DNA of 64,000 nt, from NCBI GenBank assembly GCA_013398955.1, contig VWPU01005320.1:1-64000 (forward strand), written 5' to 3'. This DNA is from Callaeas wilsoni. Lineage: Eukaryota > Chordata > Aves > Passeriformes > Callaeidae. Each line of letters starts with the position of its first letter. Position 1 is the first letter of the stretch. The notes under the pieces are model-generated. The model did not search any database, was not told the origin of the DNA, and saw only the letters and a list, made by a program, of their open reading frames with translations. The position numbers and the translations under genes are program-made. This document shows positions 12,441 through 24,395 of this stretch, in pieces.

Positions 12441-13987
12441 GAGAGAAATACATGTAGGTTACTTGCATAGGTGGATATACAGTACCATTATATGCAACAT
12501 GCTGATAAATGTGTTGGGCACATAATTGCCATAATAGTTCTTGAGCAAACGTTCCCCATGTGCTTTTAGAATGCGTTGGCCACAGAAACGCAGCAGCGGA
12601 CGGGCTGAGAGCTGCTCCTCTGCTTGCCCAGACCCTTTGCTCTCAGCCCTCCCATCACGACACAGCAGGGAGAGGTGGGAAATCTTGCCTGGAGTGGTTT
12701 TGCCTTTAGATTCCTGACCAAGTACAGTTGACTACATTGCACCAAAATGATCTTGAGAAAGGCGCTTGGAAAAGTATACTGGAATCAGACATAGCTCTTC
12801 AGAAAAGGGAGGCTAGACAGGGGATGTCACTGAGGAGTGAGTTCTGAGGCTTGCTGATGTGGTTTAGGGTTGTGTTTAATACTCTACAGACCACTTGCAA
12901 AGCGTATATAAGAGAGGCTTCTGTTCTTCCTTACTGTACTATAATTAAATACAAAGGGAAAGGAATAGGCCAGATACATAAGCGCTTCACTAAGCAGTGG
13001 TCCTGGATCTGGGGAACTGGCAACCCAAAATGCAGCTTTACAAGCATTTTGAGTTCCTTTTTAGCCACTAAAATATCAGGGGTAGAAAGGACCTGCATAG
13101 TTCTATTCACAAAATAATCAGATCCCCAGCAGATGTGAAGGTGGCCAGTTTCTTCACAGAAGGTACTTGCTGTGCTCTGACCACCACCAGACAAACTGAG
13201 CAAACTGCTGCCCTCAGCCTGAGGGAGAGCAGCAGCTCAGATCTCTTCTCAAGGATCACCACTAGCAGGGAATGCACCTTAAGGGCCTGAGCTGCAAAGT
13301 GTTGAGTTTCCTCCTTCCTCACAAGATAGGAAGGTGGAGCTGAAGCCCCAGCACTGCTGCCCTTCTGTCCCACACCTGACACAGCCGTGTGCCCAGGGAA
13401 GCATTTCTGCCTTGGACAGATGCTGCAAAAACAGACATGGAAAGAAAGGGGGAAGTTCTACTAAGTATAAAATATAAATATATTGATATATATCTATACA
13501 GAGACCTAATTGTCCAGTCTTGCATGCCATATGGTCACAGCATGTGGAGAAAGTGTGGGTGCCCTGCTCCAACCAGGTCATGACCATAGATGCTGCCAAG
13601 CAATGGAGAATCAGGCCTATGATAGATATGTATTTACAATACTCCCTGCACCTGTACAAACAAAAATATATTATTTTAAACTGCAAAATAGTGTGTTTAA
13701 ATCAATGCATGAATGTAAATATTCTAAGATCTGCCTTCTTGACTGTGTACCACATGTACAGATGAAAACGAATATTGTTTATAGGAAATCTGTATCAGTG
13801 GTTAAATGACTAAAGAGAAAAAAAAAATCAGAATTAATGTTGTCATGTTTCTCAAACAAGCCATTAATGTATATTTAGTATTTAAGGATATTGCTCAATA
13901 AGTATGTTCTGTACCAAAAACTGTGTTGCATATACAGATTGTGCAGTACCCTATTTTAAAAAGGCACCATAATTAATTTTTATTTTA

Positions 13988-13993
13988 AATAAA
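13988..13993 (+). promoter_or_regulatory. PRIMA1: Poly(A) signal, probable PRIMA1 3' end
   Basis: Canonical AATAAA, followed about 18 bases later by a U/GU-rich tract (TTTTCTGTGTCCTGTTGG), which is good geometry for cleavage at about 14005-14015. It is the best-formed + strand signal downstream of the PRIMA1 stop codon. Confidence 0.55.
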
Positions 13994-14889
13994 AATGTAC
14001 TTGTAAAAACTTTTCTGTGTCCTGTTGGTTATGTAGCTGAGATCATTGAGTGGGGGAACGGCTGCAGTGCCTCTTCAGGCACTTCTGTTATTGCCCAAAT
14101 TTACCAGGCTTGCTTGAACCCTTTCTGTTGTGGTTTTGGAGAAGCTCGTGGCTGCTGCTTGTGCGTGTGTCCGGATGGGTCCTGGTTCTGTCTCACCTAA
14201 CCCTGCAGTTCTTGTCCCAGGTATGTGCACTGCTGGTGCTGCATAAACAAAGGGATTACACTCATGCATTCCTGCAGCCCACCAAAGCTCATAAAACCCT
14301 TTCTCTTATGCTGAGGGGCTGGAAGTTTCATAGTCCAGTTTTAGAGTGATTTCTTCATCTTTCATCTATTACTACATATCTTTATTTATTTTGGTGCAAG
14401 AGATAATGTTCACCATTTATATTCTAACTCCCCGGATGGGTTTCACCCTCCTTTTCCACTCAAGAACAAAAGCAGTTTATGGACCAGTCCTTCAGCAGAT
14501 GGACACTGACACACTGTAGCTAAACCTGGGTCCCTTGGCTGGGATTCCCCAGTTCCCCCCTCCCAGTGCTGTGCCTTTACCAGGCAGAGGTGAAGAGCAC
14601 AGCCTGTGTGAGGCCCTCTGAAGCCCAGGGGCTGCCATGACCTGCGCTCCTTCACAGCAAGCCTCCTCCTTCCCCAGCCAGAGGAGGAGGCTGAAGTAAT
14701 TCCCCAGTGACTGCCGGCTACCTGCGTGAGGTCAGCTAACACCTGCCATGGGATGGGAGGATTTTATTTAGATAGGGAAGCATTTTGGTTGTCTTTAGTT
14801 GCCAAGACATTATTCCCTAACAGTTTTTGCTGGTCCCTTAGGAATTATTTCATATCCCAGTTTGGGAAAAAATCTTAAATAAGACAGAG

Positions 14890-15343
14890 CAGCAAGAATC
14901 ATCTAGCATGGTGAGAACATGAGGCGTCTGAAGCACAAGTCTTATGAGGAGCAGCTGAGGGAGCTGGGAATGTTTAGTTTGGAGATAGAGAGGCTCAGGG
15001 AAAACCTTATCTCTCTCTACAACTACCTGAAAGGAGGTTCTAGCAAGATGGAGGTCAGTTTCTACTGGTAACAAGTGATAGTACAAAAGAAGATGGCCTC
15101 AAATTGCACTGGGGGAGTTTTAGATTGGATATTAGGAAAAATTACCTTTAAAGGGTTGTCAAGCATTGGAAGAGGCTGCCCAGGGAAGTGGTAGACTAAG
15201 CCACCCTAGACCTTTTAAAAAGACACATAGATGAGGCACTTGGGGACATGGTTTAGTGGTGAATGTGGTGGTGCTGGGTAAGTGGTTGGACCTGATGATC
15301 CTAGAGGTCTTTTCCAACTTAAACAATTCTATGATTCTATGAT
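14890..15343 (+). mobile_element. CR1 LINE, 5'-truncated 3' end
   Basis: This has the typical avian CR1 3' end: GAGGAGCAGCTGAGGGAGCT, TACCTGAAAGGAGG, GGCTGCCCAGGGAAGTGG, TTGGACCTGATGATCCTAGA and a final terminal repeat ATTCTATGATTCTATGAT. The copy is truncated at its 5' side, like nearly all CR1 insertions, and has several small changes, so it is not young. The minus-strand open frame over it is a by-product. Confidence 0.95.
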
Positions 15344-17399
15344 GCAAAGTGGTTGGGGGGCAGTTTAATGAATTACAGCAATAACCATTATGCCATAGAC
15401 TATGGTATTCATCAGGTTTAAATATTAGACACATTTTGCAGAAGAAAACTTCCACGTTCAAATCGCTATGCGACCACTGAGAAAGAAAATGCCCCTGGAG
15501 GGCATTGATCCTTGCTTCAGGCATCAAAACTGCTGGGTCAACATCCTTACCTCCAGTCTGCAGAGGAAGAAAGATGCCACTTTGGAGAGTAGGGCACACT
15601 CTGATGTGATCCCTCAAGTCCTGCTAACACCATCAGCCCCGAATTCACTGCTGTTTGTCTGAGCTATTGTCATGCTTTAGTCATGATGAGATGGTCACAA
15701 CAAGCAGTGGGAGGATTGGATACAAATCTGATTAGACTAGAGCTCCAAACCTGAAACCAGGGTTATGTTTTGAGTATAGCTGAAAACTATTGCTAAATAA
15801 TGAGATGGAGCAACTTCGCAGTGCTGAAGAGCCTGGTGTTGCCTGGTGTGCTCTTCCTTCACCATCCCATCACTGGGAACCAGTGTTATGATAGCCAGAG
15901 AGAAATTAGATTACTGAGGTTTAATATTATTTGGAGAGAGAGCAAGAAATTTGTAATGAGAGACATGTATTCTGTGATTTTGGTAATATAAAATCATGAA
16001 GTGCTTTTCACTGGTTTCGTCTGGGCACATGTTGCTAAGGTCTACATCTTTTTAAAAGATCTCCAGTACAATTAGTTCCAAATTAGAACTTTCTCAATTT
16101 CTGAAAGATGCTTTTATTTGGGCATGCTTGATTCATGCAGGTATAATCTTTGCCCACAAAGCAATCAAAAGTTTAAAAAAAAAAAACACAACAAAAAACA
16201 ACAGACAGCTGATGTTACAGTAGGTATTAGTCTTCAATTACTGAAGTGTTAACATTTTTAATATTAATATGTTTCTTTCTTATCAAAAATATAACTTCAG
16301 AGCTGAACTTCCATTCATAAAGATTTTATCTAAGCCATTTCTTTAAGGTTCTTTCATAATTTCTGTGTCTTCAACCATATTTATAGCACAGAAACATTTG
16401 TCTAATTCACAGAGAAGTTGCCCTTGAAAGTGGCCTGAAACTAATTTTTTTAGTGTTCAGGAAAAAATACTGAGGATATTAATACCAAGTTACCTGGCAT
16501 GTTCTGAACTTGTTTTACTTTTGGCTTTAGTTAAAACAAAAGCACTCACTGCAGCTTTTAAACTCTTGTCCTGCTGCTCCTGTCTTGCACGGTGGCACAG
16601 TTTGATATATCCATGGGGATTGGCAGTTCTCCTGATTAGACTGAGTGTCCTGCCAGCCCAGCCCATCTGGGTGCGAGCATGCAGGCAGTGCTGTGAGCCC
16701 TGGCAAGGGCTCCTTACCTGAGCAGCAGACACAGAGCACATGGGAGGTCCTGGGAGCCACAGAGGGAGGCCAATGCCTTGATGAAGTGTGCAGTCCATCA
16801 GGGGGTATTTTCTGGGGAGAGGAGGGATGCTGCAAGTGCTGGACACAGTGTGCAGCACCAACACCCACTCTGAGCCCTTTTTTCAGGCAGTCGTTGGACA
16901 AGTTAAGGTTCAGTAACAAAACGATTGAGGCTGGACATAGGTAGTTAAACCTCCTGTATCATGTATTATTAAATTCTATAAAAAATATTACATCCATGAA
17001 AGAAGCATTATTGCACTGACTAGAGTCCTGATCAGCCTCTGGGGGTGCTGGAGAGGGTGCAGGACCGGGCAGATGTGATGCATGGAGACCCAGCTCTGCC
17101 TCTGCAAGGAAATCCTACAGGTTTAAATTTCTCCCTTCTTGTATTAACAGCAAGGCTTTAAGAAGCTGATTTTATCATGTGTGATGGCTAGATATATCAA
17201 ATCTTTTTTATGGCAGTTGGTTTCCTTAATCTGTGAGCTCTCATAAAAAAATAGTTAAATGGTATTTATATATGTCTGCCTGAAAGTATTTTATATGATA
17301 TATCACTGTGGCTGAAAGAGAAAGGAAGTTACTTTGTAAATAGCAGCTGGCTGTTTTCCTTTCCTATGCACTGGTATAAATTTCATGAATTCATTTTTG

Positions 17400-17830
17400 T
17401 GCAGCACAAAAAGAACTCAGAGCCGGAACGTGAATAAATTTCCCTTTACGTTCGGCATCACTTCCCCCTGCACACGCAAACAGAAATGCTTTCAGTATTT
17501 AAGTTTCATTTAACACAGGCCTAGTCGGAAGCAGAAAAGAAAATATAAAGAAAAGCAGCAGCATGGCAGACACATCCCAGTGAATGAGCCCGTGAGCCAG
17601 AGACAGCCTCCCCTATTTTGATTTGTAATTTGAGGATAATTCAATTAGACATTTCAGGCAATTTAAACATTCATGCATTGTCCAGCACCAAAGCATGAAC
17701 TGTTCAGCAGCAAACGAGACCTGACAGCCTTAGCAGGCCGAGTGAAAATCCCAATGTTTAAAAGGAAAAGCCCTCATCTAATTGATATGCCTACCGGAAA
17801 ATTAAAAAACTAGAGGAGGGGAGAGGAGGC
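17400..17830. other. Candidate conserved non-coding block
   Basis: This is an unusual stretch of balanced composition without repeats or open frames. It is dense in homeodomain-type words such as TTCAATTAGAC, ATCTAATTGATATG and TTTGTAATTTGAGG, plus ATTCATGCAT. The texture resembles deeply conserved vertebrate regulatory elements, but conservation could not be tested here. This is inference from sequence texture only. Confidence 0.3.
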
Positions 17831-20800
17831 GGCTGTGCAGGAGGTACCACGAGGGTGAACGAAGTACAACAGAGTGAGGGGCATATCCTGGCTGTGGGCT
17901 TCACACCTTATTTGCAGCTATTTGCTTAAAACAGAATATTTCAAAGCCTGTGTGTTCCTTTTAACAAGGGATTAAAACATAAATGCACCTGATCACCCAT
18001 CTGCTCACCTCTCCAGATGTTGCTGAAAGGCAGGCAGGCATTCAGGAGCAAAATGGGAGCATTTTCATAAGCAGCTGCTTATGAAAGCCAGGTGCCCCTG
18101 CCCGCTCTCAGCCACACTGAGGCAGCTGAAAGCATCGCCCTGTGCCGAGGTCCCAGCACTGAACCCACACATCAGAACAAAGTCCTGTCTGGACCCATGG
18201 CCCACTCAGAGGTGGCAGAGAGAAGCTGGAGAGCAGCAAGCCCCTCCCTGTGCCTATTTCATGCACAGCAAGGCATTGCACAGTCCCTTGCCCAGCATCA
18301 CGACCCTGCTCCCCCTGCCTGCCCTGGCCACCAGCAGCCAAATCCCTGCAGGATAACCACAAGGTGAATGGCTCTGTGCCCACAAATGGAAATATTGGCT
18401 GCTTGCCTGCTTGGGTGATAGCTTAGAGATGCTAAACACTGGGTATAATAATAATAATAACACGAGAATTTCAGGTGGAATTTCAAACAAGGATGTCTCA
18501 GAGCCTTGCTTACTTTAGATGCATTGTCTCTTGTGACCTCTGGATCCAGGGGAGGAAATGCTATTTGTCTTGTCCCCAGGAAGTTGCCCTGAAAGCGGCA
18601 GGTCACCCCAACCTATCGACCATCTGGCTGGCAGACAAGACAGCTTTGACAGACACAGATCTGGATCGCTCAAAGTCATTCCTTTGGTAACTTTTAGAGG
18701 CAGATGATGAAAGCATCAGGAATCATCAAGTAAAAGTCTTCTGGCAGGCTACGTGCCTCTGGTGTCCCTTCGATGGCCCCTCAGAAAATCTCTGGAGCAG
18801 AAAACTCACCTGTAAAACTTCCCAGGAATGAATCACCCCTACCCCATCTTCATTTTAGGCATTATGCAAGACCAAGTTTGGATGGTAAAAGCCCAAAAAG
18901 TACACCCAGTACATGTGGATGCCAGATACAGTGGTAATCTTCCTTGAGTCATTCTATTTGAAGACACAGCGTTTAGCATGCTTATAACCTATGAAGGTGT
19001 GAACAGTTTGTGCTGAAATTTTCCATGCTAACTCTCTGCTGGAAGTTGACCTTTGCATTTGTCAACAGGACAAAAAAAGGAGTTGCAGAACAGTCCTGTT
19101 GCTTCCAAGAATGATGTTGGGGGGAAGAAAATATTAAAACAAAACCTAGCAGTAAGTTCTGACTGTTTTATTGAGAAGTTCTAATTCCTTGGGTATTTTG
19201 AATTGGGATTAACTTTGACAAGAAGATCAATGCTTTCATGGCAAGTTATAAGCTTCTGGAAATTCATGGTATCCCTTCTTTAGAGGCCATTTATACTGGA
19301 TAGAGAAGTCCACTGAAAAGCCTTTCTGAGGTGAGGTTGCTTCATCTCTACCAACTAAAATTGAGATACTGAATTTCAAACAATTCTTGTTCAATATATG
19401 TGAATAAAGTCAGGGGTAGAGCTAAATAAAAGCAATTCAGCTCATTTATTTTTTAAAACTATACTTTGGGAAGATCAAAACCATTGTAAATTTAGTTCAG
19501 AATTAGTGCTGAGTTTTGCTCAGCAAGGAAGTTAGCTGCTCTCATCTTTGGATATCTTGGTAGAAACAAGCCTTAGTAGAATAGAAAAACCACTTAGCAG
19601 AAATAAAACAGAAATGCTTTCCACTCATGGTATTACTTCACCTTGAAACAGGTGATGTTGGTCATACATGCAGGTAGAGACCAGGATGCATGAGACATCC
19701 CTCAGATGAACGACCACAGGAACCTGCTCCACTCTCCTCTTTCCTGATACCCTGGGCACTGCCTGGCCTAAGGTACAATTCTACAGCTCCCTGTGTCCTG
19801 CATGGAGGCACACCAACACACACACTGCCTGTGTAGAAATGAGCAGCAACTATCTGTAATTTTCCATGACAATGCGACTTAAACTGTTCAGGACATCTTT
19901 TGAAGAAAGCTTTTCTCTCTGCCCCAGTCACTGAGGCAAAATTGTTATCATTTAATTCTTCCTTGGAAAATTATGGGGTGAGGAAGGTGAGGAAGGGAGT
20001 GGGAAATATCTCTGGGTTTATCCTTTCCCCAATTTTTTTTTATGTACTGAAGGTGCATATCTGAAGTTACTGAGGCTGTATGGGAATGTAAGAATGGGCC
20101 CAAATTGAGAAATTACTGATTCGGCAGCTATGTTTTTTGGTTTGGGGGTTTTTTCCCTCATGCCTCATCACCTGAAATATGAATTCAGGTCTCCAAACTG
20201 AGTTTTCAGCTGCATTTAAGAGACTCATTGGTTTCAGATTATGGTCTTTCTGAGCCACAGATGTATTCAAGGAGATCATACAGGAAGAAAAAAAAAAAAG
20301 GAAAATTTAGCAAGCAGTTCCTTAGCTCAAGCATCAGACTGTGTGGTGCCCACAAGGTCACATGCTACCTTTAACGGCCCTACTGAAAGCAGTAGAACTA
20401 TTCCATAGAAATAGGCATGGGGAAAAGCACCAGAAGTTTATTTTTGTAATTGTAATGTTGTGTAGGAATTGTGTTGATAAGATACCAGATGGAGCCAAGC
20501 AATTTTAGAATTAAAATTTATCATTTCTGAGGGGAAAAAAAGTCTTTTCTGAAATGCTATTTAGTGTACAAACAGGAAACTAATCCATCATAAATCTGAA
20601 CGATGCTCTAAATTCAACACTCCCTTAGAGAGTCTAAAGAGTTTTGACTTACCAAGATGAGTCTTGTGATGAATTCCCATTTGGTATTTCTACTGTGCTG
20701 GCTGATGTCTAAACATGGTGACAGATTCTCTGTCCAGCATCATGTGATCTGAATTGGTTCCACTTCTGCTGCCAGTACCTTGAGGAATATCAATAACAGT

Positions 20801-21398
20801 GCACTGTCATTTGTTATAGGCGAGAAGAGGGTTATTTTCAACACCTGTAACTTACGAAGCCTGACTTATGAAGCCTGAGCACCTGAGGCAGGATTCCTCT
20901 CATCTAATTTTAACCAAACTAAAAAATATAGTGTTTAATATATCTAAGCTCTCCTGGGCCTTGTTTTCAGTGGAGAAAGATAGCAACTCCAGATGGCAAC
21001 CCATCTTACCCTGAAAGAAGTACCTGTGCCTGGGGGGCTGAACTGCCCCATTCCCTTTGGTCACACAGGGACAACTGCTGTAACACAGGACAAGGCTCAC
21101 AGGGTCTGAATTTACTGAAGCTGAGAGGGTGGATGCTGCTGCACTCAGGCAGTTTGGCGGGGCAGGTGGTATCCAGTCCAATGATGTCAGATACCCATCT
21201 CAGAGGAAAATAATGTATAGTTAGGTTATTATAGTCAATAGAGTAAGAACAGTCCATCCAAAATTGGGCATATTCATACAAACTCATAAAGAAAATGCAA
21301 CTTAATTCTGGAAAACACAATCAATTAATTAATACAAAACAATTTGTGTTTATACAAATTTAGGAAGAATACAATTCAGGAAATCTGACGAACACACC

Positions 21399-21424
21399 GT
21401 GTGTGTGTGTGTGTGTGTGTGTGT
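21399..21424. repeat. (GT)13 microsatellite
   Basis: Thirteen uninterrupted GT units follow AACACACC, so the array sits beside a short complementary CA run. Likely length-polymorphic. Confidence 0.95.
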
Positions 21425-21879
21425 ACATGGATGCAATTTAGTTCAGCTTGCCTAGATGAATGTTATTCTGAAAATAGTAATTCTTGGGCAGACAATTCCT
21501 TCGAGGTCACTTGCACAGTCTGGTGAGGCGTCCACTGAAGGGAACAACCGAAGAGCCCACGGTGCTTCCCCCTCTCTCCCAGCCAGCAGCAACACCCACA
21601 GCACAAGCTTTCCCAGCAGCTGTGGGGTCGTGGCTGCTCAAGGGCTCAGCTACTCTCTCTGGAGACAGTGGGACCTCAGGGGGGTGTGGAGAGCACACGG
21701 GAGAGGAGCCCAAGGCCCCAGCCCAGCTTACTGGCAAGGCCAGCACTTCGATGTTGAAGTGAACACGGAAATGCAGGTTGCAAATATATTAAAGCATGAA
21801 GTCCCTCTCCCTACAATCCTTTTTCTTTTTTGGGTTAGTGCAGGAGCCATAGGACACCCCCTTCAAATCTGTTTTTCCT

Positions 21880-22130
21880 CCTGTTTCGAGCCGTTTCTCA
21901 TGTGAGGGGAAAGAACTCAGAAGCGTAAGCGAGGAAGCGAACGCCCTCTGAGCTGGCTGGCCCCGGGCTGTGGAGCTGCGTCTGTCCGCCTTGGCCGGTC
22001 ACACGCTGTCAGCAGCCGTGAGCAGAGCTGCCCGCGGAGCCAGCTCAACCCTTCTGCTGGCCGCAGTCTGTCACCGTCACCTGGATTCAGCACGCACGGC
22101 GCAGACGTGCCCTTTCTCCAAGGGAACCGA
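21880..22130. promoter_or_regulatory. Isolated CpG-rich patch
   Basis: Roughly 18 CpG dinucleotides fall within about 200 bases (AAGCGTAAGCGAGGAAGCGA, CCCGCGGAGCC, CACGCACGGCGCAGACGTG), in a window otherwise strongly CpG-depleted. No exon of a known gene was found next to it. It could be an orphan CpG island, such as a distal promoter, an enhancer or a non-coding RNA start. The open frames through it are Arg/Pro-rich products of the GC content. Confidence 0.5.
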
Positions 22131-23074
22131 GCAGCTGAAAACAACATGACACTCCATCAGCTTGGGAAAGCTTAAAAACAATCAGCACTCCGTTTGGTTT
22201 TGTGTTTTCAGGGATTTTCTGCCTTGCCTTGCATTTAATCGGCAGAAATAAAAAATTAAAATACAAAAGCCCCCAAAACTAAAATATACTAGCTACCAAC
22301 CCACCTTTCCCAAACATTTCAAACTCCCAAGCACGTTTGCTCCAGAAAAATATGCCTTTATTCCAGGAATGTTCCTGTTGATGTTATTTGTAGCATGAAC
22401 AGATTTTTTTAAAAATAGCTGTTTCACAATTGTTTGTCAAACCTGTTAGCTGGTCTCCTGCTTACACAAACAACTTGTCTATGCAGGGTGAGATCTGCTT
22501 CGGGATAGTTTGTCAGATTATGCATCAGTCTCCAGAGTGTGTCTGGAAAACAATCATAATGTAAAATCTTGCTTTGACCTGTATTAATTTTCATCTGTAA
22601 CTGAATTAAGACAATGGACTGTAAATAATGTGTGTGAATGAAACAGATCACCGGCTGAGGCTGAAAACGCTTGGTATTAGATCAGAGAGGGGAATTCCGA
22701 CTATCGAAGGTGTTGCAGAAAGTGCAGTGCCCAGCAGATGATCGTGGCTGCTAATGATTAAGGATCTGCTGCAGCTGCCAGACCTGAAGAACAGAGGAGG
22801 GGAAGCAGAGTTGTGTGGTTCATGGCTTTCACAGGGTGGTGCACTAAGAGTCCTTATTTGAGTGCCTGGTTTCTCATGGACCTGGCTGGTGTAATACCTT
22901 GGCTGCTGGTGGGTTCATGTTCAGGCTTTCCAGACCAAGGAGAGTGAGTGCTGTTTCACACAGAGTTCTGGGGCTTGAAGTGGGGAACATAATGTTTGTT
23001 GAAACCAAAGTCTAAAAGAGTTGTCTAAAATATCCTTTTGCATAAAGGAACACATTTTAAAACTACACTGGAAA

Positions 23075-23165
23075 TGGAAACAGTTTTTCCATGTTATATG
23101 GAATATTATATATTATATTATATATGGAAACAGTTATTCTATATATATATTCCTATTCCATAGGT
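23075..23165. repeat. AT-rich block with internal duplication
   Basis: ATGGAAACAGTT occurs twice, about 51 bases apart, around an alternating TATATTATATTATATATGG core and followed by TCTATATATATATTCC. Self-complementary TA runs make it prone to slippage or cruciform formation. Confidence 0.75.
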
Positions 23166-24366
23166 TCTGTATATTTTATTCCAAACTTAATATGCCAGGA
23201 GGCAGACTCAGGTGATGCACAAGTGGTGAGATTATTATTTGCAGGATAGAGGGGAAAAGCCTTTCAATAACAAAGACAGAATTGACCCCCTAATTATATG
23301 ATAGTGATAACTAAATTAATATACATTAGACATGACATTTGGATGCCGAAGAATAACCTACATTCTACATTTGTTGTGATGATTTACAGCAATGAACTTG
23401 ACCCAAAAAATGCTACATAAGTGCTCAGTGTTATTAATAATAATCATTCAGAGAATTCTCAGATGGATTAATTTGACTTCCTTTCTGCAACAGCTCTGGT
23501 CTCCTTTTTTATTCTGCATGTTCATTTTATTCCCTTCTAATTAAATGTTATTTTCTCAGTGGATGCCTAGATTTTTTAAGTTGAATATTTGACTCAACAG
23601 AGCTGAGCAATGAGCATCCCATCCCACTCATCACTTTATCATTCTGGCTCAGCCTCACGGCCCCTTGTACTGCATGGAGCCATCCTTAGAGAAAGGCATG
23701 GCTCTGGAAAAGCACTGGAGGGAAAAGTTGTCCTGTTTTGATGAAGCCCATGGTGCAGATCCCAGCCTCCTCTCTGGATTGATGTTGAATGGTAAGCACA
23801 AGGCCAGCCTGTGCATTCTTGGTACAACTTTCAGGGAATCAGTTTTACTGGTAGAATAAAGGAAATAGGCTACTGCGTCTTTGAAATCAGAAACTAGCCT
23901 GGTAAAGGAAGGTGCTAAGTTTTTTTTCCTGGTTCTTCAGGTCTGAAATTCAAAATAACTCAAAAAAAAGTCAGATTTTTAGCTAAGAGACACATTTTCA
24001 GACCAGACTTGAAACCTCTTTCTGCTGTAATAAATGTAAGAACACTCCGATGGACACCACCTGCATCCACAAACCAACAGTGCCTCAGGAGACATTGCCA
24101 GCTGTATGGAAACTGAATTTATGGAATTAGGGATTGTGGTAGGAGCTTTTCCCCATGGCAGCTGGCAGGCTGAGGGTACCTGTGTGAAGCTGTAGAGATG
24201 TGCTCTTCTGTCCTTACCTAGTGGCACAAGAGCCTGTGGACGATGTCAGGCTCTGATGGACTGCAGGTACCCAGATGCTCATCTCCAGACACAGCACTGC
24301 AGCTCATGCAACCGTTTTGTTTCTTTGCTCATTGCCTGCATGGATCTCGTATCATAGAGGACTTCA

Positions 24367-24395
24367 TTTTGTTTGTTTGTTTATTTGTTTGTTTT
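24367..24395. repeat. (GTTT)n microsatellite
   Basis: About seven units of GTTT with one ATTT interruption. Confidence 0.9.

Larger units (their letters stand above)
9669..14012 (+). other. PRIMA1: Probable PRIMA1 3' UTR
   Basis: This stretch follows the PRIMA1 stop codon and holds no supportable exon. It becomes increasingly AT-rich towards a canonical AATAAA at 13988-13993 with a GU-rich element just after it, as expected for the end of a long neuronal 3' UTR. It contains a short direct repeat at 10084, a near-perfect hairpin at 10842, an antisense MIR near 12.3-12.4 kb and a Pumilio-like TGTAAATA at 13714-13721. An internal AATAAA at 11765-11770 could give a shorter form. The extent is inference; no transcript evidence was available. 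Confidence 0.5.

Noticed and set aside
15159..15617. 152-codon minus-strand open frame
   Set aside because: Half of it is the antisense of a CR1 3' UTR, which is non-coding.
21507..22147. Several GC-rich open frames on both strands near the CpG patch
   Set aside because: Mutually overlapping, Arg/Pro/Ser-rich and explained by base composition; no splice structure or family match.
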